A stretch of DNA of 64,000 bases from positions 29,704,667 to 29,768,666 of the forward strand of contig CP154956.1 of assembly GCA_039621445.1 (NCBI GenBank), in the 5' to 3' direction. Both the position numbers and the translations under genes were made by a program. Source of the DNA: Euglena gracilis. Lineage: Eukaryota > Euglenida > Euglenophyceae > Euglenales. The notes under the pieces are model-generated. The model was not told where the DNA came from. It was given only the letters and a program-made list of their open reading frames with translations, and did no database searches. How positions within the stretch are numbered: position 1 is the stretch's first letter; the number at the start of each line of letters is the position of its first letter. This document shows, piece after piece, positions 36,322 through 47,339 of the stretch.

Positions 36322-39300
36322 GCTGGGGCGCTCCTTCCTCGGCTCCTTGGTGTCGGATCGGGAGCGCTCCAGGGGGTCGCTGCCCTGCTTCACCAGCCCG
36401 CTGCTGTCCCGGACGAGGTCCAGCACCTCCCGCCGGAAGGAGATCATGTATGACCCCTGGTCTCTGCCAGGCCCCCGGGGGACCCCATCTTGGGAATGGG
36501 AATGGGACCCAGAATGGGACCCAGGGTGAGCGTGACTTCACCCTGGTCACACGTGGCCACGTGTGACCCTCAGGGTGGAGGCACTTCGACGCAGGGGAGC
36601 AAAAGATGAATGTGGAAAGAACACGGGTATCACTAAAGCACGTGTCGCAGGTGTGTATGTGATGGATTATCGGGGAAGATGACTGAGTTCTGACCGGGAT
36701 TTACTGAAAGAGTTTTGGTGGGCATGGTTCGATATCAGGGCAGGCAGCAGGGGGACCCCCCCCCCCGATGACCGATTTTTGCCCCGGCCCGAAGTTGGAG
36801 GCTAGTGCGCTGGAGCCAGCCCTGTTTTGACGTCTCACCGTACTACTCCCCATGCCATCGGGGTCCTGGGCATAGCTAAAGCGGGAGCTGCGGCGGATGA
36901 AGCGAACCGCATGAAGGCTCTGGCACAGGGAAAGCATTGCATGGTCGGGGTTGCTCCATCAGCCCGTCAATGTGGGCGGGGGGAATTCCAGCCGGAGATG
37001 TGTGACAATGCAAAAACCAACATACAGTTCAAAAAAGAAGATTCCTTTTCTCACAGGCATTTACACCTCAGCTGACCGTTCCTTGATCCGAACTTCGGCT
37101 GACCTGGTTCCAAACCCGGGAAGTTAAAAAAAAAAGTGTAAATTTGTGTAATGGCAAACGACAGACGGAACTTAAATGCGATTTCGGCCACCACAAATGA
37201 AGGACCACAGCCTGGCCAAATCCCCGCGGTGCGGCAGGGCGTATGGCTTGCCGTTGGCGTCCGTCTCCTGGCTTTGGCGGAGGGCCACCCCAGAGACACC
37301 ACACCCCAAGCCCAGGCCCCTCATGGCTGAACCGGACCATGAGTATGAGTGACGAGCTGTAGCTGGCCAGAGCTGAGCTGGTGGGCTGGCTGGGGAGGGG
37401 GGCGACCCTGCCGGGGCATCGTGGGGTACGCCGCCATGAAGGCGTCGAGGCTGCTGCACAGGTCCACCATGGTCTCCAGGTAGGCGACCAGGACGTTGGT
37501 GAAGTGGGTCTCCCATGCCACCCGGGCGGCCTCCTCCCGCCGGTCCCCCTCCTGCCACTCGGTGGGGCCACCGCCCGGACCGCCAGCAGCGGGCAATGAA
37601 GCCGCCGAGCGGACGACCCACGCGCACAAATGGAACACAGACTGGTTCGCGTGGAGTTGCCAAAGTGTTGGGCTGTACGAGGTGGAGGTTGGGAGGCAGT
37701 TGGGGCCTCCGGCCCGCGCCCAACCGGGCGCAAACCGCCCACGACGGATCTCGGGGCCACAGCAGTCAAAGGGAATGCCCCCCCCCCTCCGCTAGCAGCT
37801 TTGCCGAGACGCCTGGTATCTGGAATTGGCTGGGCCAAAAACAACAAATCCTGATCCCTCCGAGAAATGAGATTAGCACGAACCTCTTCGCCCGATGAAA
37901 GCAGAGCGGCCATCTCCTGGGGGGGGGGGGAGGTTCGGCGCCGGGCCGTGGGCGTGGCACAGCAGGCGCATGCGCCACTTCCCCTCCTCCACCGAGAACT
38001 GGCTGAACTTGTCCGAGTTGCGCTGGATGAACTTCTTCCAGGCGGAGTGCTTGCCGCCAGGCCGCTGCGGCGCCGGCGGCCCGAGGAGGCACAGTTGGCA
38101 AGACACAGTGCGGGGAATGGGACCTCACCTTTGGGGGGGCGGGGGGGACACCTTTGGGGGGGGGGGTGGCGGTGAAGCAGCCGCATGCCCGCTGCCCACC
38201 ACCTGCTGGTAGAGGTCGCCGTGCTTCCCCCGGAAGATGTTCTGGATGCGCTCCAGCGGGACAGGGTCAGCGGTGGGGGTGAGCCCCCCCCCCCCCCGCA
38301 GGAAACTCGGCAGGGACGGTGCTGGCGTGCGCACGGATAGCCGTCGGGAATGAATTTTCGTCTTTCAACAAAAAGGCGGTGAACTACGGCAGGCGTTTGA
38401 GGCGCGCGATTCCCCCGCCGCTGGGCGCTGCCCTTGTACGGGTTGATGGCGGGGTCGCTCAGGTAGCCAATGATGATGTCGGTGGCCTCATTCTCGAGCT
38501 CGCTGGGGACCTCGCTCACAGGGGACCGGGGGGCACTGCAGACAGGGGCCGCGGTGTGCAGGGTCGTGGGGTGGGTTGGCAGCCTGGTGGGAAGGTTGGT
38601 TGGCTGGTTGTGTCCGGACGCCTGCTTGGCACTGTGGCGGATAGTCTCAAACTGTTCCTGTATTACATCGAGCACTATGCTGGTTGCGAGGTTTGAAACT
38701 GAGGTGTGTGTCCCCCCCAGTAAAAGGGCATACACTTTGCTCCACGCTTTTTGGGGCGACCCACAGCTTCTTCCCCCAATTCAGACTTTGAGGCTGATTT
38801 CTCAGGCATGGCCTGACCTCTGGACAAAAATGACAATTTTGGGCCAGTGGGGGCTGATAATTACCGTACCTCCAAAGCCGAAAAATACATTTATGTGCAC
38901 GGGTTGTCAAGAAGTCAAGAATGCCGGCACGACGGGCCAAAGAAAGTTTGACCTACCCAGGCTGTTTCCAGGTCCTCCCCACGAAGGCTCAAAAGGGGGA
39001 TGGACGCCATCCAAGCCCAGCTCCCCCCCCACCCGCCAACCCCAACGCGGCCGGGGCACGGCGGCGCCTGGCCGTTGCTGGCGGGGGCGAACGGCGGGCT
39101 GTTGCCGCCGTAGCGCACCGGCGGCGCGTTGAGCTGCCACTGCAGCGTCTTGAAGTGGGCCAGCTCCGGCACGGGCGGCCGGTGCTGGTGCACCTCCAGC
39201 GTGGATGGCCGCAGGCCACTGGCCGCACACGGCGGGGGGGGGGGGGGGTGGCGGGATTGGGGGTCCGGGGGGGCCAGCCGCGAAGGCAAAAAAAGGGCCG

Positions 39301-42300
39301 GAGGTAAACACTGGCGCCAAGCCAGAGGAGGACCAATACACAGCACACAATGCACACACGGCGTCTGGAGAGGCCTGCCCCAGCAAGCAACCCCCCGGGT
39401 GGAGGGGTCTTCTGAAGGCCCACCTGGTGCGGGGGGGGGGGGAGGGGGTCCCGGCTGGAAAAAGGTGACGGATGGGAAACAGGTGCTGGTTGGACCTCCA
39501 AGGGGGGTACGTGAGGGCCGGGGGGGGGGGTCCGGCCGGCTGGCAGCTGGATGCGGCGGGTACCCTGAAAACAGGCACAAAAAAAAAGTCCAAAGCCCAG
39601 CTGGGTTGGCATTTTTCAGCCAAAAATTGGACGTGAAAAACCAAAAGCAACTCAAAAATGCCATTTTTGACTCCTTCTTCAAAAAAATTTATCTGCTTGG
39701 TGTCAAGTCTGTTTTTCAGTCCAGCCTGGCCCAAACTTTCTTTTAGCGCACCCACCCCTTGGGGGTCCGGAGCTTGGCTGGCAGCTGCTGGCTAGAAAAA
39801 AGGGTGCTGGCTAGCAGCCCCTCCGGGGGGTAGGGTCCAGGGCGTTCTTCAACGACCCCCCCCCGGGGGGTCCAGCTCAGAGGCTGAAAAATTTGGGCTG
39901 GCTGGAAGAAAGGCTGCTTGCCCCCCCCCCCCCGCCTAGGGGTCCAAGCTGGAGCCGGGCCGACCAGGGGTCGAACCGGGTGCCAAAAATTGAAATTGCA
40001 AAACAAAAAAAAACTGCAATGATGCAAAAAAATTTTGACCCCAAATTTGCCCTAGACAGCCCTTTTCTGACCCATTTTGTCCATCCATTTTTGGCCCATT
40101 TTTGCACCCCCGAAAGCGAAAAATCCATTACCGTCCAGCAGCCCTTTGGGCAGCTGGAAATGAATAAATCTCGCTGATGGGGGGAGGGTCTGGGGCTGGA
40201 AAAATGCTGCTGGCTGGCTGCCACCCCGGGGGTGGGGTCAAATGTTCTTGTGCTACGCCCTGGTTGGGTCCTCCGCAAAAGAAAACCCCTGGGTGGAGGT
40301 CGGCAGACCAAGTCTGCTGAAGGAAATTCGCTTGGAAAAGAGTCACCTGCACTTCCTCAAGCATCCCCCTGCCCATTTCTGGGCAGGGTTGCTGCTGGGG
40401 TGGGGTCGGGAAACGCCCCAACACACAACACGATGGCAGCGGCCCCACGACCACCGGCCTGGCCATGAAGATGCGCCCTTGCTCCCCGAAGCAGTCGTAG
40501 GCTCCGAATGGCTTCTCCGGCAGCTCCGCAGCCTCGAAAGCCTTGGCCGCCGCTTGGTCCCCGTTGGCAGCCCGGAGCTCGGTGGCTGTTTCGGGCACTC
40601 CACGGGGTGGGGGTGGGGGTGCCCTTGGGCACTTCCTGACCCAAGGTTGGGGCACCCCCATGCTTCCTCCAGCGGGTCGGCACAAAAGTCGGGCTCTTGA
40701 AATTCCAGTAAAATGGTCTTAAGCCTCTGGAGTTAAATGGTCTTAAGCCAGGACTTCGACACTGCTTAAAACCCGAGAAGTCTCCTCAGGCAGGTCCCAA
40801 CCACCCAAGGTTTCCCTCCACGTCCGTGTTGGCGGCATGGTGGGTATTTGCTGGTGTGGCTGGGATTAGTGAAGTGTGTGGGTTCACCACACACATACAC
40901 ACGCACACACACGCACACGCACACACAGTGTTGGGCGAACAGGGAAGCAAGGCAGTTGGGCAGTTAGGGCGGTTGTGGGGTTGGTGGTTGGGCTCCGCGC
41001 TGGCCAAGGGCCTTCAGCAGGGTCGGCCCCACATAGTGGCAGGGGGACTCCGACCCCGCCTCCTGGAAGGCGGCAAACGTCGAGAGGCGGGAGGCGCGGG
41101 CCGGGGCCTTGGCGAGGTTGATGCCGCCGACGCCGTCGCCGGGGTTGATGACCCGGTCGTACAGGATCCAGTCGGCCTGACGGCCCCCCGGCCCAGGGGG
41201 CCCCACGAGGGGGCGTGGGGGTGTGTGTGCGGATGTGTGTGCTCCGGGGCGCGTGCAGGTTTCATACGGGTGCGTGGGGCGAGGTGGACTGTCAAAAGCC
41301 AATTCATAAAAGACATTCAGTTTGGTTGTAGTTGTTTTGAATGGGGCTTAGACGGCCCAACTCGCACTTAGCTTTGAAAGTGACTGGAACACTGCGCCGA
41401 TGCGCAACCTTGCAAAAAAGTTCTGCATTCCAACACCGAGGCCCGATTTTCAAGACAGTCCGCATTGGTCTCTCCCTCCACCCCCAGGGCCTGGGCACAA
41501 AGCAGCGACTTGGAATGTCATGGTCTGGGGACACACATCTTGGCGCAACGATGGCGCAACTAAATTTTTCATTATAAAAATTAATTGCATTGCGCACTTG
41601 CGAAATATTTTGAATTTATTGTAATTCTAAATGTGGGTGGCCATTGACTTAGGCGGCCTAACTCGCACTTAGCTTTGAAAGTGACTGTAAATTTGCGCCA
41701 ACGCGCAAAACCCAAAAAAAGTTTGGTTTTCGACCACCGTGGCCTGAGACTCGGGACAGTCTGAAAATAGTGTCTCCCTGCACCCGAGGGCCTGGGGACG
41801 AAAGCAACGACTAGGAACTCCACGGTCCACGGGCACAGCGCTCCCGAGTCCCAGTGTGCATGAACACAAGGCGGCGGGTGATGAAACGAGGGGACTCCAC
41901 TTACTCATTTGCGCTTTGGCGCAAATTTTTGAAATTACAAAAAATAAAACCATTTGCGCTTTGGCGCAAATTTTTGACTTTTTTGTCATTCAACACGTGG
42001 GTGACCATTGCCGCATTTGAACAATGATAACAACTTTTGAGTCAACATGTGTTTCCATTTGCGCCAAAGCGCAAGGGGTAGGCTCATGAAGAATGAAAAT
42101 TTACGAGTTACCTTGCGCTAAAGCGCAAATAGAAATACAATTTTTAAAATTGCAAAAGCAACATGGCTTGCGCCGAAGCGCAAATATAACTGTTTAAAAC
42201 TTATCTCACAACGCAAGGAGAGAACGGCCCTGGTAGAGTACGAACACCAGAGGGGATGGAGCACAAAATTGTAGTACAGGGGGACGGAAGCCTACTCTCA

Positions 42301-45300
42301 GTCACGTTGACTTAAAACTGGTCAACATTGCGCGTCGGCGCAAGAGCCGCGTTGCTTTGACAATCTTAAAAGTGTACTTCTACTTGCGCTTTGGCGCAAT
42401 ATAACTCTTAAATTTCCATTCTTCATGAGCCTACCCCTTGCGCTTTGGCGCAACAGTCATCAAGTTGTATTTTCCATTTTTATCACTGCGGGTGGAGAGA
42501 GCAGTCCTGGAAGCATCTCATCACCAGAGCGGACAGAGCTCAGGTGGAGGGAAGCCTTGCCTGGGGCAGGAAGCCAACCCCCTGGTCTGTGAAAGCAACC
42601 ACCAACTACTTGATATCCAGACGTGTCTTGTCCTATGCGTTGTAAACCCAACTTCCAGTGCCGGAGGTTCCTCCCACTTGCCTCGCAGTTAAGCGTGCCT
42701 GAGGGGCCCTTCTCTTTGGCCGACTTTTAAAAGTCGGAAAATACCTGTGTGGAAAAGAACAGGTACCAGATAAACCCTGGGAACCACAGCCGAGGAAACA
42801 GTTTTAGGCGTCGAAAGGGTGTTTTAAAGAAGCTCGTCACCCCCCTTTCCTCGCCCAGGATTTGAAGCACAGAACTTTGGGGATGAGCGAATGGAATTGA
42901 GAAATTGAAATGGCCCATCAACAGCGGCGGAGAAGGGAAGACATGCTGACACACCTTTCTTCGGTATTTTGCAACCCACCAGACAGCCACATGCCACCAG
43001 GCAGATGGAGGATTTGTTCAGCAGAAAAAGCCTTTCTGTCAACATCCCCAAAAACCCCACTTTGTGCACCGAGTGCAAGGTCACTGAGGCACCACAGCCT
43101 ACCGCCCACCATTCGTCTTATTGTAACAACCACTTCCTCCCCAGCACCTGAATAGTTCAAAAGCACCAACCCAGCTTCTGGCACAGCAGCGCACAAACCC
43201 TCCTCACCATTCTCCCCTATCCCCCACCTTCTCACACAGCACGAATGCATTCAAATACATCTGCCATTTAAAAGGACATTTGCGCTTAAGCGCAAATTTT
43301 TAGCTTGCGCTTAAGCGCAAGTTAAAAATTTGCGCTTAAGCGCAAGCTAAAACAGAAGCCCCTGAGCTTATGGGAGTCCCTCTGATGTGTTACGGTGTGT
43401 CGGGGGCCCCTCTCTGCATGGCCAGAGTGCGGGCTTGGTGAGGAAATACCTTGCGCCGAAGCGCAAACCATCATACAAAAAAACTGAGAAGTGCAAACAC
43501 GCGGCTGACGTGTAATGTGGATGAACAAGCAGTGCATTATGTAGGCATGTCCCTTGCGCTTCGGCGCAAATGTTTTTCCTCACCAAGCCCGCACTCTGGC
43601 CATGCAGAGAGGGGCCCCCGACACACCGTAACACATCAGAGGGACTCCCATAAGCTCAGGGGCTTCTGTTTTAGCTTGCGCTTAAGCGCAAATTTTTAAC
43701 TTGCGCTTAAGCGCAAGCTAAAAATTTGCGCTTAAGCGCAAATGTCCATAACCATTGCCTTCTGTGCCCGGCAGTGTGGGGCCTGGCGTTGCTCACCAGA
43801 CGTTGGGAGAGGTCCCTAGGCTCGCCCTCAGTCCCCCCAACCCCCCCCCACCTGGGTTGTTCCCGCTGTACCACTCCTCACGCTTCAAGCACCCAGGGAT
43901 CACAACTCTGTGACATGCCGTTTTTTCCAACTTTTCACAACGTGCATGTAGAGTCCACCCTCTGGATGCCTCAGCAGCCAAACTCTTCACGGACATATCA
44001 CAGAGCCAAAAAAGCCACAAAAAGGGCCAATTGTCACCTGGACTGTGTGGTACCATCCGGGGAACACGGTCGAGGCTTCAAAAACAAGGGACTCGCAACG
44101 GGGGTTTCGGCACATTTTTGGGAAAATTCACGTGTCCCGGCGGTCAAACCCAGGGTTTTGGACCTTTTTCAAAATGGTGCACAGGCTGAAAAACACCAAA
44201 ATTGGGCCTGTTCCCCAGGTCCCAACATCGGAAAATGATGCACACGCCACCGTGGAGGGTCTCCGCGGAATCAGAGGGTCAAAAGGGTGGGTTCTACCGC
44301 CGGGTCTCAAAGAAATCGAAAATTTGCGCCAAAGCGCAAGCTAAAAATGAAAACCTTAAGTGCGAGTTAGGCCGCCTAAGATTGAGCACTTGCACAATGG
44401 TTACACAACGTATATGCTAAATGTATTTTCATTGCGCATTACTCACTGAGTAATGAGCACCCTTACGTAGACTGATAATTTAACTTTTATATTGTGCAAA
44501 TGTGCAATGGACGAATTTAGAATTTTAAAAATTGCATTTCTATTGCGCCGCGGCGCAATGTAACTCTTAAATTTTCATTCTACATAAGGGTGCCCATTGC
44601 GCAGATGCATAATGGTTACCAATTTTTGGCTACTTATTTTATCACTGTGGGCGGAGAGAGAGCCGTCCCGGAAGCATCTCAACACCAGAGCGGACAGAGC
44701 TAAGGTGTAGGGGAAGCCTTGCCTGGAACAGGAGACCAACCCCCTGGGGTGTGAATGCAACCACCATCTTCTCCATATCCCGACGTGCCTTGTCCAATGG
44801 GTTGTGAGCCCAATGCCATTGCCGGAGGATTCTCCCACTTCCTTCTCAGTTCAGCATGTCTGAGGGGTCCGATTTTTTCGCCACCTTTTGACACTCGAAA
44901 TTTGTGTTTGAAGGAGAACAGGTAACAGATAAACCCTCCAAATCAAAGCTGGGGAAACACTTTTGGGCACCCAAAAAAGTGTTTTGAAAAAGCTCGCAAC
45001 CCTCCTTTTCTCACCCAGGGTTTGAAGCACACAACTTTGGGGATGAGGGACTGGAATTGAGAAATCGAAAAGTTCCAACTACAATGGTGGACATACTGGC
45101 ACACCTCTTTTCGGTGGTTTGCAACCCATCAGACGGGCCCATCACACCAGGCAGATAGAGGACATGGTTCAGCCAAACAGACAGTCCCAAAAAAAAAACC
45201 CAACCTGCAGCACTGAGTTCAGCGTCACTGTGGCTCCACAGCCTGCCGACCATGACGCATCTTATCGGAACAGCACAGCCCCTCCCTCCCCAGTGCCTGA

Positions 45301-47036
45301 GTACTTCAAAATCACCAACCAGCTTCTGGTCACAATGGTGCTCAAACCCCCTTCATCATTCTCCTCAATTGGCCACCTCCTCCCATAGCACGCATGCGTT
45401 CATATACACCTGCTGTTTAAATGCTCATTGCGCCCATGCGCAAAAATTGCCCATCATTGGGCTTGGTGTGGAAATCCCCTTCGATCGACTTGGGTTTCAG
45501 GGGCGAAGCGCTCAGGTTGTCGGAAGAGATTGTTTGGCATATTTTTCAAACAAAATAGCAACCCCCCAAAAATGCACATTTCTACATAATTTTTGAATCT
45601 TTTGACACTTCATTTTGGGTTGATACTGCCCAAAATTGTTGTTATCTAGCATTTTGGCCAAAATATGCTGTTTCTCCGCCTTGCTTGACTTCCTTCTCTT
45701 GGGTGCGACAGGGGGGGGGGGGCATATTATTTTGGGGGTTTAATTGCTGTTGTTGACTGCTCAGTAACCATTTGTCGGTACCTGCTCCTTCGTGGCAGCT
45801 CACGTCGCTGTCCCAACCCACCAGGGGTTTGCGCTTGAGGGGGAGAACAGACTTTTTTTTTAGAAAAATGTGCAACTCGTCAAAAAATTGAAAAATTGCA
45901 AAATGGAAGAACCATGCTTTTGTTGTTAAAAATTTGAAGAAAAAAAAGGGGGGAAGACCATTTGCTGGTTTGGGGGAACGCCTGCAGATGTGAATATGAG
46001 ATGGTCCGGGGGACCCTCCGTGTTGGCCTCCACGGGGCCGTGCAGGGGCAAGGGCTCCTGGGCAGCGGAGGCGTCCACCTTCGGGTCGTCTGGCGTCAGC
46101 GTCAAAGCCTGGATTGCCTGGGTGAGGACGTCCTCCACAGGCCCCCCTTCGGGGTGGGGGGGGCAGGGGCTGGCTGGGCAGACGGCAGCTCAGTAGCCAC
46201 TTGTCTGCACCTGCTCCTTTGCAGCAGCTCCACGTCGCTGCCCCAACCAACCAGGGACTTGCACTTGAAGGGGACAACAGACTTTAAAAAAAAGTTAGAA
46301 TGGTGACTCGTCAAAAAAAAATGCGAAGTCGTCGTAAAAAAAACCATTAGGAGGAGGAACCATGCTTTTATTGTTAAAAAACCACCGGAGGAGCACACAC
46401 CTGGTGTTCTCCTCCGCGGGTTCTACCCGCAATGCTGCTTTTTTGATCACAGGGGGCTTCGAGGGCCATGTCAGCAAGGCCTTCAGGGGTATGTGTGTGC
46501 CCTGTGCTTCGGAAAGCGCCAAAGGAGGCCGGCCTGGGCAGACTCCAGGTCCACGGCCGGTGCCCGGGAGCCCTCGCTGTCCCGGAACGCGAGCGACGGG
46601 TTGGAGCACAGGCCACCACCAGGCCCCAGTGTGAGAGAGGCCCATGCCCCCCCCCCCCGGGGGGGGGAGGGGAGGGGGTTGGATGTGGCGGTCGCCCGCT
46701 CTCCCCCTCCGGCCCGGGCACAGGGGCACTCCGGGGACAGCACCGAAGTCGCGCATATGTCAGTGCCCAAAAGAACTGCAGTGGAAGGCATCGGCGCTCA
46801 GCGTTAAGAGACGGAATTCCAGAAAGGCGAAGAAAGATCGGGGGGAGGGAGGTTGCAAATGGACTGCGGAAGGATGGGGGGGGGGGTGGCTTCTCTGGGA
46901 GGGCGACGCAAAGGGGGGGGGGCGTCCAGGCCCACGGGGACCTGCCCGGCCGGGGGCAGCAGCCCCAAGGAGCTCGCCAGCAGGTCATGCACGGCGGGCA
47001 CGGAGTCCGACAGCGCCATTCCCGGAGATTGGAGTC
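36322..47036 (-). CDS. Duplicated-module protein, 5' part with upstream module (unknown function)
   Basis: The mRNA probably starts at a CAG acceptor (first base 47036) with ATG at 47019-47017, opening MALSDSVPAVHDLLASSLGL. Further exons, borders partly approximate: about 46650-46500 (CSNPSLAFRDSEGSRAP); about 46138-45990 (VEDVLTQAIQALTLTPDDPK); 41176 to about 41012 (ADWILYDRVINPGDGVGG); 40585 to about 40455 (PEKPFGAYDCFGEQGRIF); 39218 to about 39060 (HFKTLQWQLNAPPVRYGG); 38535-38424 (DIIIGYLSDPAINPYKGS); 38259-38191 (PLERIQNIFRGKHGDLYQQ); 38052-37951 (HSAWKKFIQRN ... GKWRMRLL); 37560 to about 37405 (EWQEGDRREE ... LDAFMAAYPT); 37267 to about 37211 (YALPHRGDLARL); 36463-36322 (DQGSYMISFRREVLD). 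From 38535 the exons align one by one with those of the downstream module, and intron positions are largely shared. The family is not recognised; exon codons are GC-rich. The join to the exon at 35564 is not resolved. Confidence 0.65.
37561..37950 (-). other. Nonconventional intron
   Basis: The minus strand starts CACGGCCCGGCGCC and, before the right duplicate, ends CCGGGCGGTG, an inverted pair. Flanks GCCACGCC (exon end) and GCCCCACC (37561-37568) agree at 6 of 8. Splicing gives LLCHA-EWQEGDRR, matching the paralogue LLYHADWEAGDR. There is no GT at the donor and no AG at the acceptor. Confidence 0.75.
38053..38190 (-). other. Short nonconventional intron
   Basis: Exons QQVVGS and KHSAWKK join in frame when about 138 nt are removed. 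The paralogue encodes EEVVGSKHSAWKR in one uninterrupted exon, so this is an intron gained or lost since duplication. The direct repeat is decayed (5 of 8: TGGGCAGC and CTGGCGGC), and TGCGGC occurs near both ends in inverted orientation. Confidence 0.65.
38260..38423 (-). other. Nonconventional intron with CAGCGG ends
   Basis: The minus strand starts CAGCGGCGGGGG. The complement CCCCCACCGCTG ends 8 nt before the next exon. Joining 38424 to 38259 gives NPYKGSAPLERIQNIF in frame, parallel to GSVP-ERIQNLF in the other module. No conventional borders are available. Confidence 0.65.
40869..40928. repeat. CA-rich microsatellite in intron
   Basis: ACACACATACACACGCACAC-type repeat between exons at 41.1 and 40.5 kb. 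Confidence 0.85.
41347..41850. repeat. Tandem pair of about 300-bp diverged repeats
   Basis: CAACTCGCACTTAGCTTTG at about 41358 is matched by TAACTCGCACTTAGCTTTG at about 41658. Downstream words (TCTCCCTCCACCC with TCTCCCTGCACCC, GGGCCTGGGCACAAAGCAGC with GGGCCTGGGGACGAAAGCAA) keep order and spacing. The leading TTAGGCGGCC word also appears near 14590, 32810 and 44372, suggesting a terminal motif of a dispersed family. Confidence 0.7.
42470..43270. repeat. Dispersed duplicate, copy 1 (about 0.8 kb)
   Basis: Starting at TATCACTGCGGGTGGAGAGA, this segment aligns in the same orientation with 44635-45420 (TATCACTGTGGGCGGAGAGA and so on) through CACCAGAGCGGACAGAGCT, TTTGAAGCACA and GGGGATGAG. Many substitutions separate the copies. 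No intact reading frame is shared, so it looks like an old non-coding element. Confidence 0.8.
43274..43747. repeat. Long near-perfect inverted repeat (194-bp arms)
   Basis: Arms 43274-43467 and 43554-43747 are reverse complements with very few differences, separated by 86 bp. Each arm holds three TTGCGCTTAAGCGCAA hairpins plus unique sequence (for example GGCCAGAGTGCGGGCTTGG). It would form a cruciform in DNA or a 190-bp hairpin in pre-mRNA. Confidence 0.92.
44635..45420. repeat. Dispersed duplicate, copy 2
   Basis: Second copy of the 42470-43270 segment, same strand, about 2.2 kb away. The sequence between the copies contains the long inverted repeat. Confidence 0.8.
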
Positions 47037-47040
47037 CTGG
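47036..47040 (-). promoter_or_regulatory. Probable spliced-leader trans-splice acceptor
   Basis: A pyrimidine-rich stretch ends GCCGCCAG just before the first exon base, 17 nt upstream of ATG at 47019. The same layout (acceptor 23-33 nt from ATG) is seen at 445 and 61382. Inferred from position only. Confidence 0.5.
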
Positions 47041-47308
47041 CGGCGACGGCGGGGGGCAGGGGCAGGGGCGGGGTAAGCTGCCGGAAGGACGATGCTCGGC
47101 CGCCAATGCTGGGGCTTTTCAGTGAAATGCACCCAGCGCACAAGCCTTGCGGTTTCTGTTTCAAAAAAATAAAATACACATACATACATACATACATACA
47201 TACATACATACATACATACATACATACATACATACATACATACATACATACATACATACATACATACATACATACATACATACATACATACATACATACA
47301 TACATACA

Positions 47309-47339
<31 letters not shown>

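Larger units (their letters stand above)
41915..44640. repeat. Cluster of TTGCGC...GCGCAA palindromes
   Basis: More than fifteen perfect or near-perfect stem motifs of the form TTTGCGC-N4/6-GCGCAAA occur here, with loops such as TTTG, CAAA, TTAA, TTCG, CGAA and GTCG. Positions include 41919, 41952, 42057, 42113, 42169, 42329, 42385, 42438, 43280, 43303, 43330, 43452, 43554, 43676 and 44323. They lie in the 4.8-kb intron between exons at 46.0 and 41.2 kb. Loop sequences differ but stems are kept, which points to selection or copying of the stem. Confidence 0.75.

Noticed and set aside
37068-38735. A 555-codon minus-strand open frame
   Set aside because: It runs through several real exons and their introns in mixed frames; the conserved blocks require splicing, so the continuous frame is not the protein.
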